Assembly (NCBI GenBank): GCA_036635475.1
Contig: JAVWQH010000043.1
Location: 1-12,583, forward strand
Direction: 5' to 3'
Origin: JAHHUA01 sp036635475
Lineage (GTDB): Bacteria > Bacillota > Clostridia > Oscillospirales > Ruminococcaceae
Length of the DNA stretch: 12,583 nt
How positions within the stretch are numbered: position 1 is the first letter of the stretch; each line of letters opens with the position of its first letter. The notes below the pieces were generated by a model. The model saw only the letters and a list, made by a program, of their open reading frames with translations, was not told the DNA's origin and ran no database searches. The position numbers and the translations under genes were made by a program. Of the stretch, positions 1 through 5,584 are shown one piece after another.

Positions 1-20
1 CAATTTTTATCTGGACAATA

Positions 21-65
21 AAAAACAGAGAAAATAGCTTAAAATTAAGCATTTTCTCTGTTTTT
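21..65 (-). terminator. Intrinsic terminator downstream of tmRNA
   Basis: A perfect 15-bp inverted repeat pairs 21-35 with 51-65 (outer arm AAAAACAGAGAAAAT). The inner GCTT/AAGC arms extend the stem past a one-base bulge. Read on the minus strand it is followed by a run of six T residues, which fits a Rho-independent terminator for the ssrA transcript ending about 50 nt upstream. The A/T tracts on both sides make it potentially bidirectional, so it could also serve a plus-strand gene lying to the left of the window. Confidence 0.85.
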
Positions 66-113
66 ATTTAAGAATAATAGCAGGTTTGTACCCAAAACTA
101 TTACCCTGTCATA

Positions 114-461
114 TGGTGGAGGCGAGGGGAATTGAACCCCTGTCCGAAAACACATTCATGCGAGCATCTCCGAGTGCAGCTTATCATTTAACATTCCCTC
201 TATGCCCCGTCGGTAAGCAGACTGAGCGCTTCAGTATCCTTTAATACAATTTAACCTACAAGGATAATCGGAAAAATCGTTCACCACTAATTGACGCCTA
301 ATCTAAGTTCGTGGTATTACCTAGTTAGACGGCAGCGTAATTACGCTGCGTAAGCTATTTTATTATTAGCGTTTAATTTAAAAGTGTACGTTTTAAAGCG
401 GTCGCACGCCCTCTACTCGCTTCTCGCACTTCAACATCCCCGTCGAAGCCTTTACGCCCCC
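114..461 (-). ncRNA. ssrA: Transfer-messenger RNA (tmRNA, SsrA)
   Basis: tmRNA acts with SmpB to free ribosomes stalled on broken mRNAs. It is first charged with alanine and then read as a short mRNA encoding a degradation tag. The 5' end at 461 begins GGGGGCGUAAAGGCUUCGAC, the hallmark tmRNA start. The 3' end at 114 closes with the T-arm GGGGUUCAAUUCCCC and CGCCUCC-A-CCA. GGGGGCG (461-455) pairs with CGCCUCC (124-118) as a 7-bp acceptor stem with one G-U pair, leaving discriminator A117 and an encoded CCA (116-114). The length of 348 nt is normal for one-piece tmRNA. The ends were set by this pairing, so they should be accurate to about one base. It lies downstream of smpB and a zinc-ribbon gene on the same strand. 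Confidence 0.97.
341..370 (-). other. tmRNA tag-peptide reading frame, ANNKIAYAA
   Basis: The resume codon GCU is at 370-368, preceded by an A-rich stretch ending AAAC, as usual for tmRNA. The frame reads A-N-N-K-I-A-Y-A-A and stops at UAA (343-341), so the full tag would be (A)ANNKIAYAA. The stop codon lies in the perfect hairpin GCAGCGUAA/UUACGCUGC, a standard place for tmRNA tag stops. The terminal AA is what ClpXP-type proteases recognise in known tags. The usual acidic or DN residues are absent. The frame choice rests on position and on the AA-stop ending. Confidence 0.85.
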
Positions 462-472
462 ATATATATTTA

Positions 473-503
473 AGTATAGGCTAATTGCCTATAAGAAAAT
501 CAA
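473..503 (-). promoter_or_regulatory. Possible ssrA promoter inside the end of the zinc-ribbon gene
   Basis: On the minus strand, TATACT (478-473) lies 12 nt before the mature tmRNA 5' end. TTGATT (503-498) lies upstream with a somewhat long 19-nt spacer. This could be a dedicated ssrA promoter overlapping the 3' end of the upstream small gene, with the 5' end trimmed by RNase P. Co-transcription from the smpB promoter is the alternative, because no terminator separates the genes. Confidence 0.4.
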
Positions 504-690
504 TAATATTCATAAGTTCATCAGTATTAGCTTTATACAACTCAGTGTATCGGCATTTTGTACAAGTTACAGTGGTAAATCTTTTGTTTTGGATATCAAA
601 AATCTTTGAAAAATTCCCGCCGGTTGCTTGAAGATTATCCATTTCACAATAGATATTTCCACATTTAGGGCAAACCCATTGATTGTTCAT
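481..690 (-). CDS. Zinc-ribbon nucleic-acid-binding protein, DUF2082 type
   Basis: A 69-residue protein with two CxxC knuckles: CPKC at residues 7-10 and CTKC at 43-46, which together should bind one zinc ion. Between them is an ATGGNFSKIFDIQNKRFTTV segment (residues 22-41) that closely resembles the DUF2082/COG3478 family, described as predicted nucleic-acid-binding Zn-ribbon proteins. No enzymatic domain or membrane segment is visible and its biochemical role is unknown. The ATG start has a strong AAGGAGGA ribosome site (708-701) ten bases upstream. It lies 28 bp after smpB and just before ssrA, so it probably shares the smpB transcript. A link to ribosome rescue is suggested by position only. 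Confidence 0.88.
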   Translation of the reverse strand: MNNQWVCPKCGNIYCEMDNLQATGGNFSKIFDIQNKRFTTVTCTKCRYTELYKANTDELMNIIDFLIGN

Positions 691-718
691 AGTTAATAAG
701 TCCTCCTTATGAGATAAA

Positions 719-1183
719 TTAGCGGTTACGTGATTTTAATGCTCTGTCAATGTCACGTTTTGCATCACGTTTTGCCATATCGTTACGTTTATCGTGCAAT
801 TGCTTGCCTTTGCAAAGTGCAACTTGAACTTTAACATTTGAACCTTTGAAATAAAGAGAAAGTGGAATTAATGTCAAGCCCTCTCTTTTTACAAGTCCCA
901 ATAAACGGTTAATTTCCCTCTTATGAATAAGAAGTTTTCTGACACGCATTGGGTCTTTGTTGAAAATATTGCCTTTTTCGTAAGGACTGACGTGCATTTG
1001 TTTGACGAAAAGTTCGCCGTTTACAATGTCACACCAGCTATCTTTTAGATTAACTTCACCTTTTCTAATGGATTTAACTTCGGTGCCAAACAGCTCAATA
1101 CCAGCCTCAAAACTTTCAACTATGAAATATTCGTGATGCGCTTGTCTGTTTAGGGCAATTGTTTTTGTTTGAAGCTCAGCCAT
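719..1183 (-). CDS. smpB: SsrA-binding protein SmpB
   Basis: SmpB binds the tRNA-like part of tmRNA and delivers it to the empty A site of stalled ribosomes, where it takes the place of a codon-anticodon helix. The 154-residue length is typical. Recognisable family segments are GTEVKSIRKGEVNLKDSW (residues 33-50), the HVSPYEKGN loop (64-72), the KLLIHKREI strand (83-91) and the basic C-terminal tail after DKRND (131-135), which becomes helical in the mRNA channel. The start is supported by AAAGGAGG (1197-1190) six bases before ATG. Its RNA partner ssrA lies 258 bp downstream on the same strand, a common arrangement in Firmicutes. Confidence 0.97.
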   Translation of the reverse strand: MAELQTKTIALNRQAHHEYFIVESFEAGIELFGTEVKSIRKGEVNLKDSWCDIVNGELFVKQMHVSPYEKGNIFNKDPMRVRKLLIHKREINRLLGLVKREGLTLIPLSLYFKGSNVKVQVALCKGKQLHDKRNDMAKRDAKRDIDRALKSRNR

Positions 1184-1220
1184 TTTGCACCTCCTTTATG
1201 TATCTATAAACTGATTATTA

Positions 1221-1249
1221 ATTATACAACTATATTGCAAAAATTACAA
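1221..1249 (-). promoter_or_regulatory. Promoter of smpB
   Basis: TTGTAA (1249-1244) and a perfect TATAAT (1226-1221) are separated by 17 nt, matching a housekeeping sigma promoter. The predicted start of transcription is near 1213, giving a 5' leader of about 30 nt before the smpB ATG at 1183. It probably drives smpB, the zinc-ribbon gene and perhaps ssrA. Confidence 0.75.
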
Positions 1250-1303
1250 TCAGCAATAATTACTATTTACATAATAAATTAAATTTTTTAACAGTTTGCT
1301 CAA

Positions 1304-1927
1304 TTACAAGCTGATATATGAGGCAACAAAACTGGAAATAGTGTCGCAAACTCCATCAATTCCAACTTTATCAGTTGATATGCACAAATCATATCCGCTA
1401 ATACTTCCCCATTTTTTGTCAGAATAAAATTCATAATAAGCTTTTCTTGCTTTGTCGATTTTGTTTATCTGCTTTTTCATTTTTGCGTATTCCATTGTTT
1501 CGCCTTGGTTTTCACTGAGCAATTTTAATTTTCTTTCAATACGACTTTCAATATTAGCATAAACAAAAACATTAATCGTATTATAGTCACGCAAAACATA
1601 GTCAGCACAACGTCCAACGATTACACAAGGTCCTTTATCTGCTAAGGATTTTATTAAATTTGATTGATTGATAAATATTTTGTCTGAAAAAGTTGGTTGA
1701 AAATCAGTAGATACTGAATTAACTGCTCCAATTGGAAGATTAAATAAGTCCACTTTCTCCTCATTACTTGCAAGAAATTCTTCTGCAAAATCCGAATTTT
1801 CAGAAATTAATTCTGTTAATGCTTTATCATAAAAAGGTATATTCAGCCTTTTTGCAAGCCTTATACCAACTTCGTGTCCGCCACTTCCATATTCACGACC
1901 AATTGTAATTATTGTGTTAGAAATCAT
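1304..1927 (-). CDS. Cytidylate kinase-like P-loop family protein
   Basis: A 207-residue soluble protein of the cytidylate-kinase-like family (Pfam Cytidylate_kin_2). The N-terminal ITIGREYGSGGHEVG (residues 7-21) is the family's phosphate-binding loop, which lacks the usual Walker A lysine. Other family segments are VIVGRCADYVLRD (102-114) and an ARKAYYEFYSDKKWG lid-like helix (160-174). The real CMP kinase Cmk is a different family, so nucleotide kinase activity here is inferred and the substrate is unknown. The upstream AGGGGGA is a modest ribosome site and an extended -10 promoter lies close by. The gap to smpB holds the smpB promoter and no clear terminator, so some readthrough is possible. 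Confidence 0.85.
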   Translation of the reverse strand: MISNTIITIGREYGSGGHEVGIRLAKRLNIPFYDKALTELISENSDFAEEFLASNEEKVDLFNLPIGAVNSVSTDFQPTFSDKIFINQSNLIKSLADKGPCVIVGRCADYVLRDYNTINVFVYANIESRIERKLKLLSENQGETMEYAKMKKQINKIDKARKAYYEFYSDKKWGSISGYDLCISTDKVGIDGVCDTISSFVASYISL

Positions 1928-1966
1928 AATTGAAAATCCCCCTATCTAATTTTAATTAATATCATT

Positions 1967-1975
1967 ATTATAACA
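1967..1975 (-). promoter_or_regulatory. Extended -10 promoter for the cytidylate kinase-like gene
   Basis: TGTTATAAT on the minus strand is an extended -10 element (TG-N-TATAAT). No good -35 lies 16-18 nt upstream, which extended -10 promoters tolerate. Transcription would begin near 1960, about 33 nt before the ATG at 1927. Confidence 0.6.
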
Positions 1976-2076
1976 AATTTAATCTAATATTACCAGTAAA
2001 GTTATCACTTTTTAATATATATTTTTAAAGTAATTTTTTATTCCTAATGAGAGTTAATCGTTTTCATTTTTTATTT

Positions 2077-2093
2077 AAATATCGGTGATATTT
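2077..2093. repeat. Short perfect dyad AAATATC-GGT-GATATTT
   Basis: Seven-base perfect inverted arms flank GGT in the 301-bp gap between the CorC-like gene and the kinase-like gene. The dyad lies about 100 bp upstream of the extended -10 promoter. It could be a regulator site or chance in AT-rich DNA. The rest of the gap holds the promoter and the terminator listed separately, and no gene was seen. Confidence 0.3.
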
Positions 2094-2130
2094 CATAGGA
2101 AACATAGATTATAACGATTATATTATTACA

Positions 2131-2181
2131 CATAAAAAGACAGATTACAAACAATTGTTTTATCGCAACTGCTTGTAATCT
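2131..2181 (-). terminator. Intrinsic terminator of the CNNM/CBS gene
   Basis: In minus-strand RNA, AGAUUACAAGCAGUUG pairs fully with CAAUUGUUUGUAAUCU (16 bp including two G-U wobbles) around an 8-nt loop. The stem occupies 2142-2181. It is followed by GUCUUUUUAUG, a U-rich tail. The wobbles pair only in minus-strand RNA, which supports that direction and fits the gene ending at 2229. Confidence 0.88.
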
Positions 2182-2228
2182 TTTTATTGAATATACATTA
2201 ATATTTATACATAAACAAAATCTTTATA

Positions 2229-3569
2229 CTATATATTTTCGGAATTTTCTCCTGAATTATCATTTAAAAATTCGGCTTTAACTTTTATAATTCTTCTGTC
2301 ATCAACTTCAATAATTCTGAAAAGCACACCGGACATTATGACGATTGCTTTTTCTTCCTCTTTGGGAATATGCCCGATTTTATGAATTAATGCTGCACCT
2401 AATGTATCATAATCATCATCATCGCTGACTATTTCAACATTAAGCACTTGCTCAACTTCATCAATTGAAAGTGAACCGTCAAATGTGAAACTACCATCTG
2501 AAAATGTTTGAATTTCCTCTTCTTCATTGTCATATTCATCTTGAATATCTCCCACAATTGATTCAAGCAAATCTTCCATTGTCACGATGCCATAAGTTCC
2601 GCCGTATTCATCAACAATGACCGCCATCTGCTTTTTATGCTTTTTAAAGACCTTTAAAAGCTCAGTACAACAGGTGGATTCCGGCACAAATAAAACATCT
2701 CTGATTGTTTCTTCCAATGAAAACTCATTGGCTCTATTCATATATTTAAGCAAATCTTTGATATAGATAATTCCAATTATATTGTCCATATCTTCATCAT
2801 ATACAGGTAATCTTGAATAACCCGATTGCATTGCCGCTTCAATTATTTCATCATATGTTGCTGTTTTTTTAACAGATATAACGTCCATACGATGTGTCAT
2901 TATTTCCGATACATTTCTGTCGTCAAATTCAAAGATATTATTAATCATTTCTTTTTCGCTTTGTTCAATAACACCTTTTTCTTCTCCAACATCAACCATC
3001 ATTCTTATTTCTTCTTCTGTCAAATTTTCTGGCTCTTCAGATGGCTTTATGCCAAAAAGTTTCAGCATCATATCTGTTGTTTTTGACAACAAAATCACAA
3101 CAGGTCGAAGAATTTTTGATAATATCCAAAATAGAGTTGCAAAATTTAAGGCAATATTTTCGCAGTAATATGACGAAATCCTTTTCGGAAATAACTTCCC
3201 GAATAATATCATCACAAGAGAAAGCAGAAAAGTCATAGTTGCTAAAACTATTGAATATGCTAACGATATATCTATCTGAACTAATTTTGTAAGCCAAATA
3301 GATATTTGCGGAAAGGATTTTGCTAATGTAGCCGCTGCAAAAAAACCGCAAATTGTGACTCCTGTTTGTACAGTCGCCAAAAAAACGGTAGGTTCACCGG
3401 TCATAGCTAAGATTTTGATTGCTCTTTTATCTCCTTCTTCAGCTAATTTGCGAAGTTTGGAATCATTCATTGAAACAATTGCACCTTCACAAACACTGAA
3501 AAAACCGGAAATAATAATCAGCATTATGATAGAAATTCCATAATAAAACAAATTGACGTCAGGGTCCAT
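2229..3569 (-). CDS. CNNM/CBS/CorC_HlyC-domain membrane protein
   Basis: A 446-residue protein of the HlyC/CorC (CNNM) family, whose members act in Mg2+ or other cation export and resistance; the name haemolysin is historical. Order of parts: CNNM membrane domain (about residues 1-175) with hydrophobic segments near 8-28, 62-83, 100-125 and 137-165; a linker helix; two CBS domains (about 218-280 and 283-345) ending EYGGTYGIVTMEDLLE; an acidic linker (346-354); and a CorC_HlyC domain (about 357-437). Start: ATG with AAAGGAG (3582-3576) six bases upstream. Oddities: the family motif near G-E-x-x-P-K reads G-K-L-F-P-K (residues 124-129), and the FFSxSE(T/G)A-like N-terminal motif reads FFSVCEGA. 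Cation transport is therefore less certain than family membership. It has its own promoter and terminator. Confidence 0.93.
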   Translation of the reverse strand: MDPDVNLFYYGISIIMLIIISGFFSVCEGAIVSMNDSKLRKLAEEGDKRAIKILAMTGEPTVFLATVQTGVTICGFFAAATLAKSFPQISIWLTKLVQIDISLAYSIVLATMTFLLSLVMILFGKLFPKRISSYYCENIALNFATLFWILSKILRPVVILLSKTTDMMLKLFGIKPSEEPENLTEEEIRMMVDVGEEKGVIEQSEKEMINNIFEFDDRNVSEIMTHRMDVISVKKTATYDEIIEAAMQSGYSRLPVYDEDMDNIIGIIYIKDLLKYMNRANEFSLEETIRDVLFVPESTCCTELLKVFKKHKKQMAVIVDEYGGTYGIVTMEDLLESIVGDIQDEYDNEEEEIQTFSDGSFTFDGSLSIDEVEQVLNVEIVSDDDDYDTLGAALIHKIGHIPKEEEKAIVIMSGVLFRIIEVDDRRIIKVKAEFLNDNSGENSENI

Positions 3570-3605
3570 TTTTTTCTCCTTTAAATAATTAATTTTGTTA
3601 TAACT

Positions 3606-3634
3606 ATTGTACTAATATTTTTGGGAAATGTCAA
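3606..3634 (-). promoter_or_regulatory. Promoter of the CNNM/CBS gene
   Basis: A perfect TTGACA (3634-3629) and TACAAT (3611-3606) are separated by exactly 17 nt. The predicted transcription start is near 3599, about 30 nt before the ATG at 3569. It lies between the dusB stop codon and the CNNM/CBS gene, so the latter does not depend on dusB transcription. Confidence 0.85.
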
Positions 3635-3651
3635 ATTCAAAGCAATAAATT

Positions 3652-4620
3652 TTATAAATCTTTAATTAGTAAAATTTCCTCTGTCATTTTTTTCAAATCC
3701 TCATATTTTGATATTTGCGAGCATCTATTTCTAAATTCTGCTGCTCCTCGCACTCCTTTTAAATACCAAGCACAATGTTTTCTGCTCTCTTTTAATGCAA
3801 CATATTCCCCTTTATATTCACAAACCAATCTAATATGCTTGAGCATTACTTGCATTTTTTCTTCAATTGTCGGCTCAGGTAAGAAATTTCCTGTTTTTAA
3901 ATAATATTCAATCTGCTTGAATATCCAAGGTGAACCCAACGCTCCTCTGCCCACCATAACTAAATCGCATTGAGTTTTTTCGTACATTTCTTTGGCTGTA
4001 ATGGCATCAATTATATCGCCATTAGCTATTACAGGTATTTTTACTGCGTTTTTAACAGCTTTTATAATATCAATATCAACAGGCGGAGCATACATTTGAG
4101 TTCTCGTTCTGCCATGTATTGTTATTGCATCAGCTCCGTTAAATTCAAGTATTTGTGCAAATTCCACAGCATTAATATTGCTGTCGTCCCAGCCTTTGCG
4201 GAATTTTACTGTCACAGGTACATCAACTGCACTTTTGACTGCCCCAACGATTTTTCCTGCTAATTCAGGACTTTTCATTAAAGCACTTCCGCTGCCGCTT
4301 CCAACAATTTTAGGTGCAGGACAACCCATATTTATATCAATTGCATCTGGCGAATATTTCATAGCTTTTACTGCCGCTTCAGCCATTATTTTCGGGTCAT
4401 CGCCAAAAATCTGCACAGCCATTGGTCTTTCATTGGGATAAACCTCTAAATATTCCTCGGTTTTTTTGCTTCCATACATCATTCCCTTACTGCTCGACAT
4501 TTCACCCACTGTATAGCAAGCTCCCCATTCAACGCAAATTTCACGAAAAGCTCTGTCGGCAACACCCGCCATTGGAGCTAGGCAAGCGGTTTGGGGTAAC
4601 TGTAAATTTTTTATGGTCAT
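3652..4620 (-). CDS. dusB: tRNA-dihydrouridine synthase, DusB (NifR3) type
   Basis: DusB enzymes use FMN and NADPH to reduce uridine to dihydrouridine in the tRNA D-loop, in the cytoplasm. The 322-residue length fits. Visible family signatures are LAPMAGVADRAFR (residues 14-26), VQIFGDDP (69-76), INMGCPAPKI (96-105) with catalytic Cys100, VKFRKGWDD (138-146), IHGRTRTQ (168-175) with the FMN-contacting His169, and NGDI (200-203) plus VMVGRGALG (221-229) for phosphate binding. The C-terminal helical domain with RKHCAWYLKG (280-289) binds tRNA. The ATG has AGGAG a few bases upstream. No good promoter is seen directly before it; a terminator-like hairpin ends about 48 nt upstream, so transcription may pass through the leader unit described at 4665-4843. 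Confidence 0.96.
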   Translation of the reverse strand: MTIKNLQLPQTACLAPMAGVADRAFREICVEWGACYTVGEMSSSKGMMYGSKKTEEYLEVYPNERPMAVQIFGDDPKIMAEAAVKAMKYSPDAIDINMGCPAPKIVGSGSGSALMKSPELAGKIVGAVKSAVDVPVTVKFRKGWDDSNINAVEFAQILEFNGADAITIHGRTRTQMYAPPVDIDIIKAVKNAVKIPVIANGDIIDAITAKEMYEKTQCDLVMVGRGALGSPWIFKQIEYYLKTGNFLPEPTIEEKMQVMLKHIRLVCEYKGEYVALKESRKHCAWYLKGVRGAAEFRNRCSQISKYEDLKKMTEEILLIKDL

Positions 4621-4664
4621 AATTCGCTCCTATCAAGGTGTACATATAATTATCTGTTAAATAT

Positions 4665-4843
4665 AATAAAATCCCCAGTACTTTTTGTACTAAGGATTTT
4701 TGTGAAGTTCAGTCAATAAAGATTTAACAAAACTGCCATAAACGCAAGGTTTATAAGCAATTAAAGGTAAAAGCACAAAACTTTTGGATTTGACTTCAAA
4801 ACCGCTACATCGTCTTTTCAATATTGCAATCAAACTCCTTAAT
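4665..4843 (-). ncRNA. Candidate structured RNA or dusB leader of about 175 nt
   Basis: A strong promoter (TTGAGA-17-TATAAT) and an intrinsic terminator bracket this unit, with no convincing gene between. Predicted pairings in the minus-strand RNA: hairpin GGUUUUG-AAGU-CAAAUCC (4803-4786, one mismatch), hairpin AUAAAC-CUUGC-GUUUAU (4754-4738), and a long-range pairing of UUAAGGA (4842-4836) with UCCUUAG (4696-4690). The last would use the left arm of the terminator, so the two folds exclude each other, as in attenuators and riboswitches. No known riboswitch class was recognised. A weak alternative is a 43-residue frame from TTG at 4818 to TAG at 4690, which has an AAGGAG 13 nt upstream. The unit and its boundaries are well supported; its function is unknown. 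Confidence 0.5.
4668..4700 (-). terminator. Terminator or attenuator hairpin upstream of dusB
   Basis: In minus-strand RNA, AAAAUCCUUAGUAC pairs with GUACUGGGGAUUUU (14 bp, two U-G wobbles) around an AAAAA loop. It is followed by AUUAUAUUU. The wobbles form only in minus-strand RNA, so it acts on that strand. It lies between the orphan promoter at 4850-4878 and dusB, and could either end a small RNA or control readthrough into dusB. Confidence 0.8.
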
Positions 4844-4849
4844 GCAAAT

Positions 4850-4878
4850 ATTATATCACAACTCAAAAGAAATCTCAA
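4850..4878 (-). promoter_or_regulatory. Strong promoter of the orphan leader/small RNA unit
   Basis: TTGAGA (4878-4873) and a perfect TATAAT (4855-4850) have the ideal 17-nt spacing. Transcription would begin near 4843-4845. It lies about 80 bp downstream of the membrane-protein stop codon and about 230 bp upstream of dusB. Confidence 0.8.
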
Positions 4879-4958
4879 TAAAATTCTTCACTTTACCTAA
4901 TATTTTTCAACAAGCTTATCCTAAGCAATTTTTCATAAATCTCTGTGGCATTTTAATT

Positions 4959-5384
4959 TTAAATCATCATTGCAATAAAGGACGGAACAAGAAAGCAAAC
5001 ACTGGTAAAAACGTTTGTCATAAGCAATGTAATCAGCTGTTCATCATCGCTTAATTTATCGAAAGATGGCGTGGGTTCATCAACATAATCCACAATATCC
5101 TTCATCCAATGTATGTTTTTACGGGGTTTTGTTCTCTCTCTTTGGAAAATATCAAAACCCAAAATTTTAATTTTATCTATTCTCAAATAATTTATCCATG
5201 CCAAAACTGCAAAAAAAGCTCCCATAACAAAAAATCCCATTTCTACCACTGAATAAAAATTATCCACGTTAATATATTTATTCCAGAGTAGCACTATTAA
5301 AAGTCCTATAACAAACCTTGGGACAGCTTTATAAATTGTTTGCCTTATTAACTGTGTTTTAAAGTATTTGCAGTCATTTTTCAT
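4959..5384 (-). CDS. Uncharacterised membrane protein, three predicted helices
   Basis: Not a family I can name. From the ATG at 5384 it has 141 residues: a basic N-terminus, hydrophobic segments near 18-35, 45-66 and 117-140, and a polar, charged loop (about 67-116) containing QRERTKPRKN and the acidic EPTPSFDKLSDDEQ. The C-terminus ends within the third helix. The frame is open to 5474, but ATG 5384 is preferred because AAAGGG lies eight bases upstream and the residues before it (LCNLRTSATDAM) do not look like a membrane protein start. A strong promoter about 110 nt upstream implies a 5' leader of about 100 nt. No clear terminator follows, so its transcript may continue into the leader unit before dusB. 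Confidence 0.72.
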   Translation of the reverse strand: MKNDCKYFKTQLIRQTIYKAVPRFVIGLLIVLLWNKYINVDNFYSVVEMGFFVMGAFFAVLAWINYLRIDKIKILGFDIFQRERTKPRKNIHWMKDIVDYVDEPTPSFDKLSDDEQLITLLMTNVFTSVCFLVPSFIAMMI

Positions 5385-5491
5385 TGTTGTATTCCCTTTC
5401 CATAAAGTCCTCATTGCATCGGTTGCACTTGTTCGCAAATTGCAAAGATTAATACAGATTTTTGATATAATCATTATTTGTGTCTATTATA

Positions 5492-5520
5492 ATTTTAAAC
5501 ATTTATAATGTTTTTGTCAA
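5492..5520 (-). promoter_or_regulatory. Promoter of the three-helix membrane protein gene
   Basis: A perfect TTGACA (5520-5515) and TAAAAT (5497-5492) are separated by 17 nt. A TATAAT directly after it would need a 23-nt spacer and is less likely. It lies just past the opp operon terminator, so this gene is independent of opp. Confidence 0.78.
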
Positions 5521-5538
5521 TATTTTGATTTAAAAGAC

Positions 5539-5563
5539 AAGGGTCGGCTTTTTGCCGACCCTT
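5539..5563 (-). terminator. Intrinsic terminator of the opp operon
   Basis: A GC-rich 10-bp stem (AAGGGTCGGC, 5539-5548, with GCCGACCCTT, 5554-5563) surrounds a five-base loop, 22 bp past the oppF stop codon. On the minus strand the tail is TGTCTTTTAAAT. On the plus strand it has an even cleaner T tail, so it is probably bidirectional, although no plus-strand gene was found. Confidence 0.88.
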
Positions 5564-5584
5564 TTTGAATATAATCAATTCTGT

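Noticed and set aside
1262..1303. Terminator after the cytidylate kinase-like gene
   Set aside because: Only a weak TTAAA/TTTAA pairing is present in AT-rich DNA, with no stable GC stem.
2826..3543. Plus-strand and alternate minus-strand frames within the CNNM/CBS gene
   Set aside because: They lie inside a well-supported gene, have no family motifs and have no ribosome sites. The same applies to the plus-strand frames inside dusB, the opp genes and the DUF5808-like gene.
4690..4878. A 62-codon minus-strand frame (TTG start) as a protein gene
   Set aside because: Its start codon is the -35 box of the promoter and its stop lies in the terminator stem. A shorter frame from TTG 4818 has only a distant AAGGAG. 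The region is better explained as a non-coding RNA or leader, though a small protein is not fully excluded.
5385..5474. Longer start of the three-helix membrane protein at 5474
   Set aside because: No ribosome site precedes it, while ATG 5384 has AAAGGG at good spacing.
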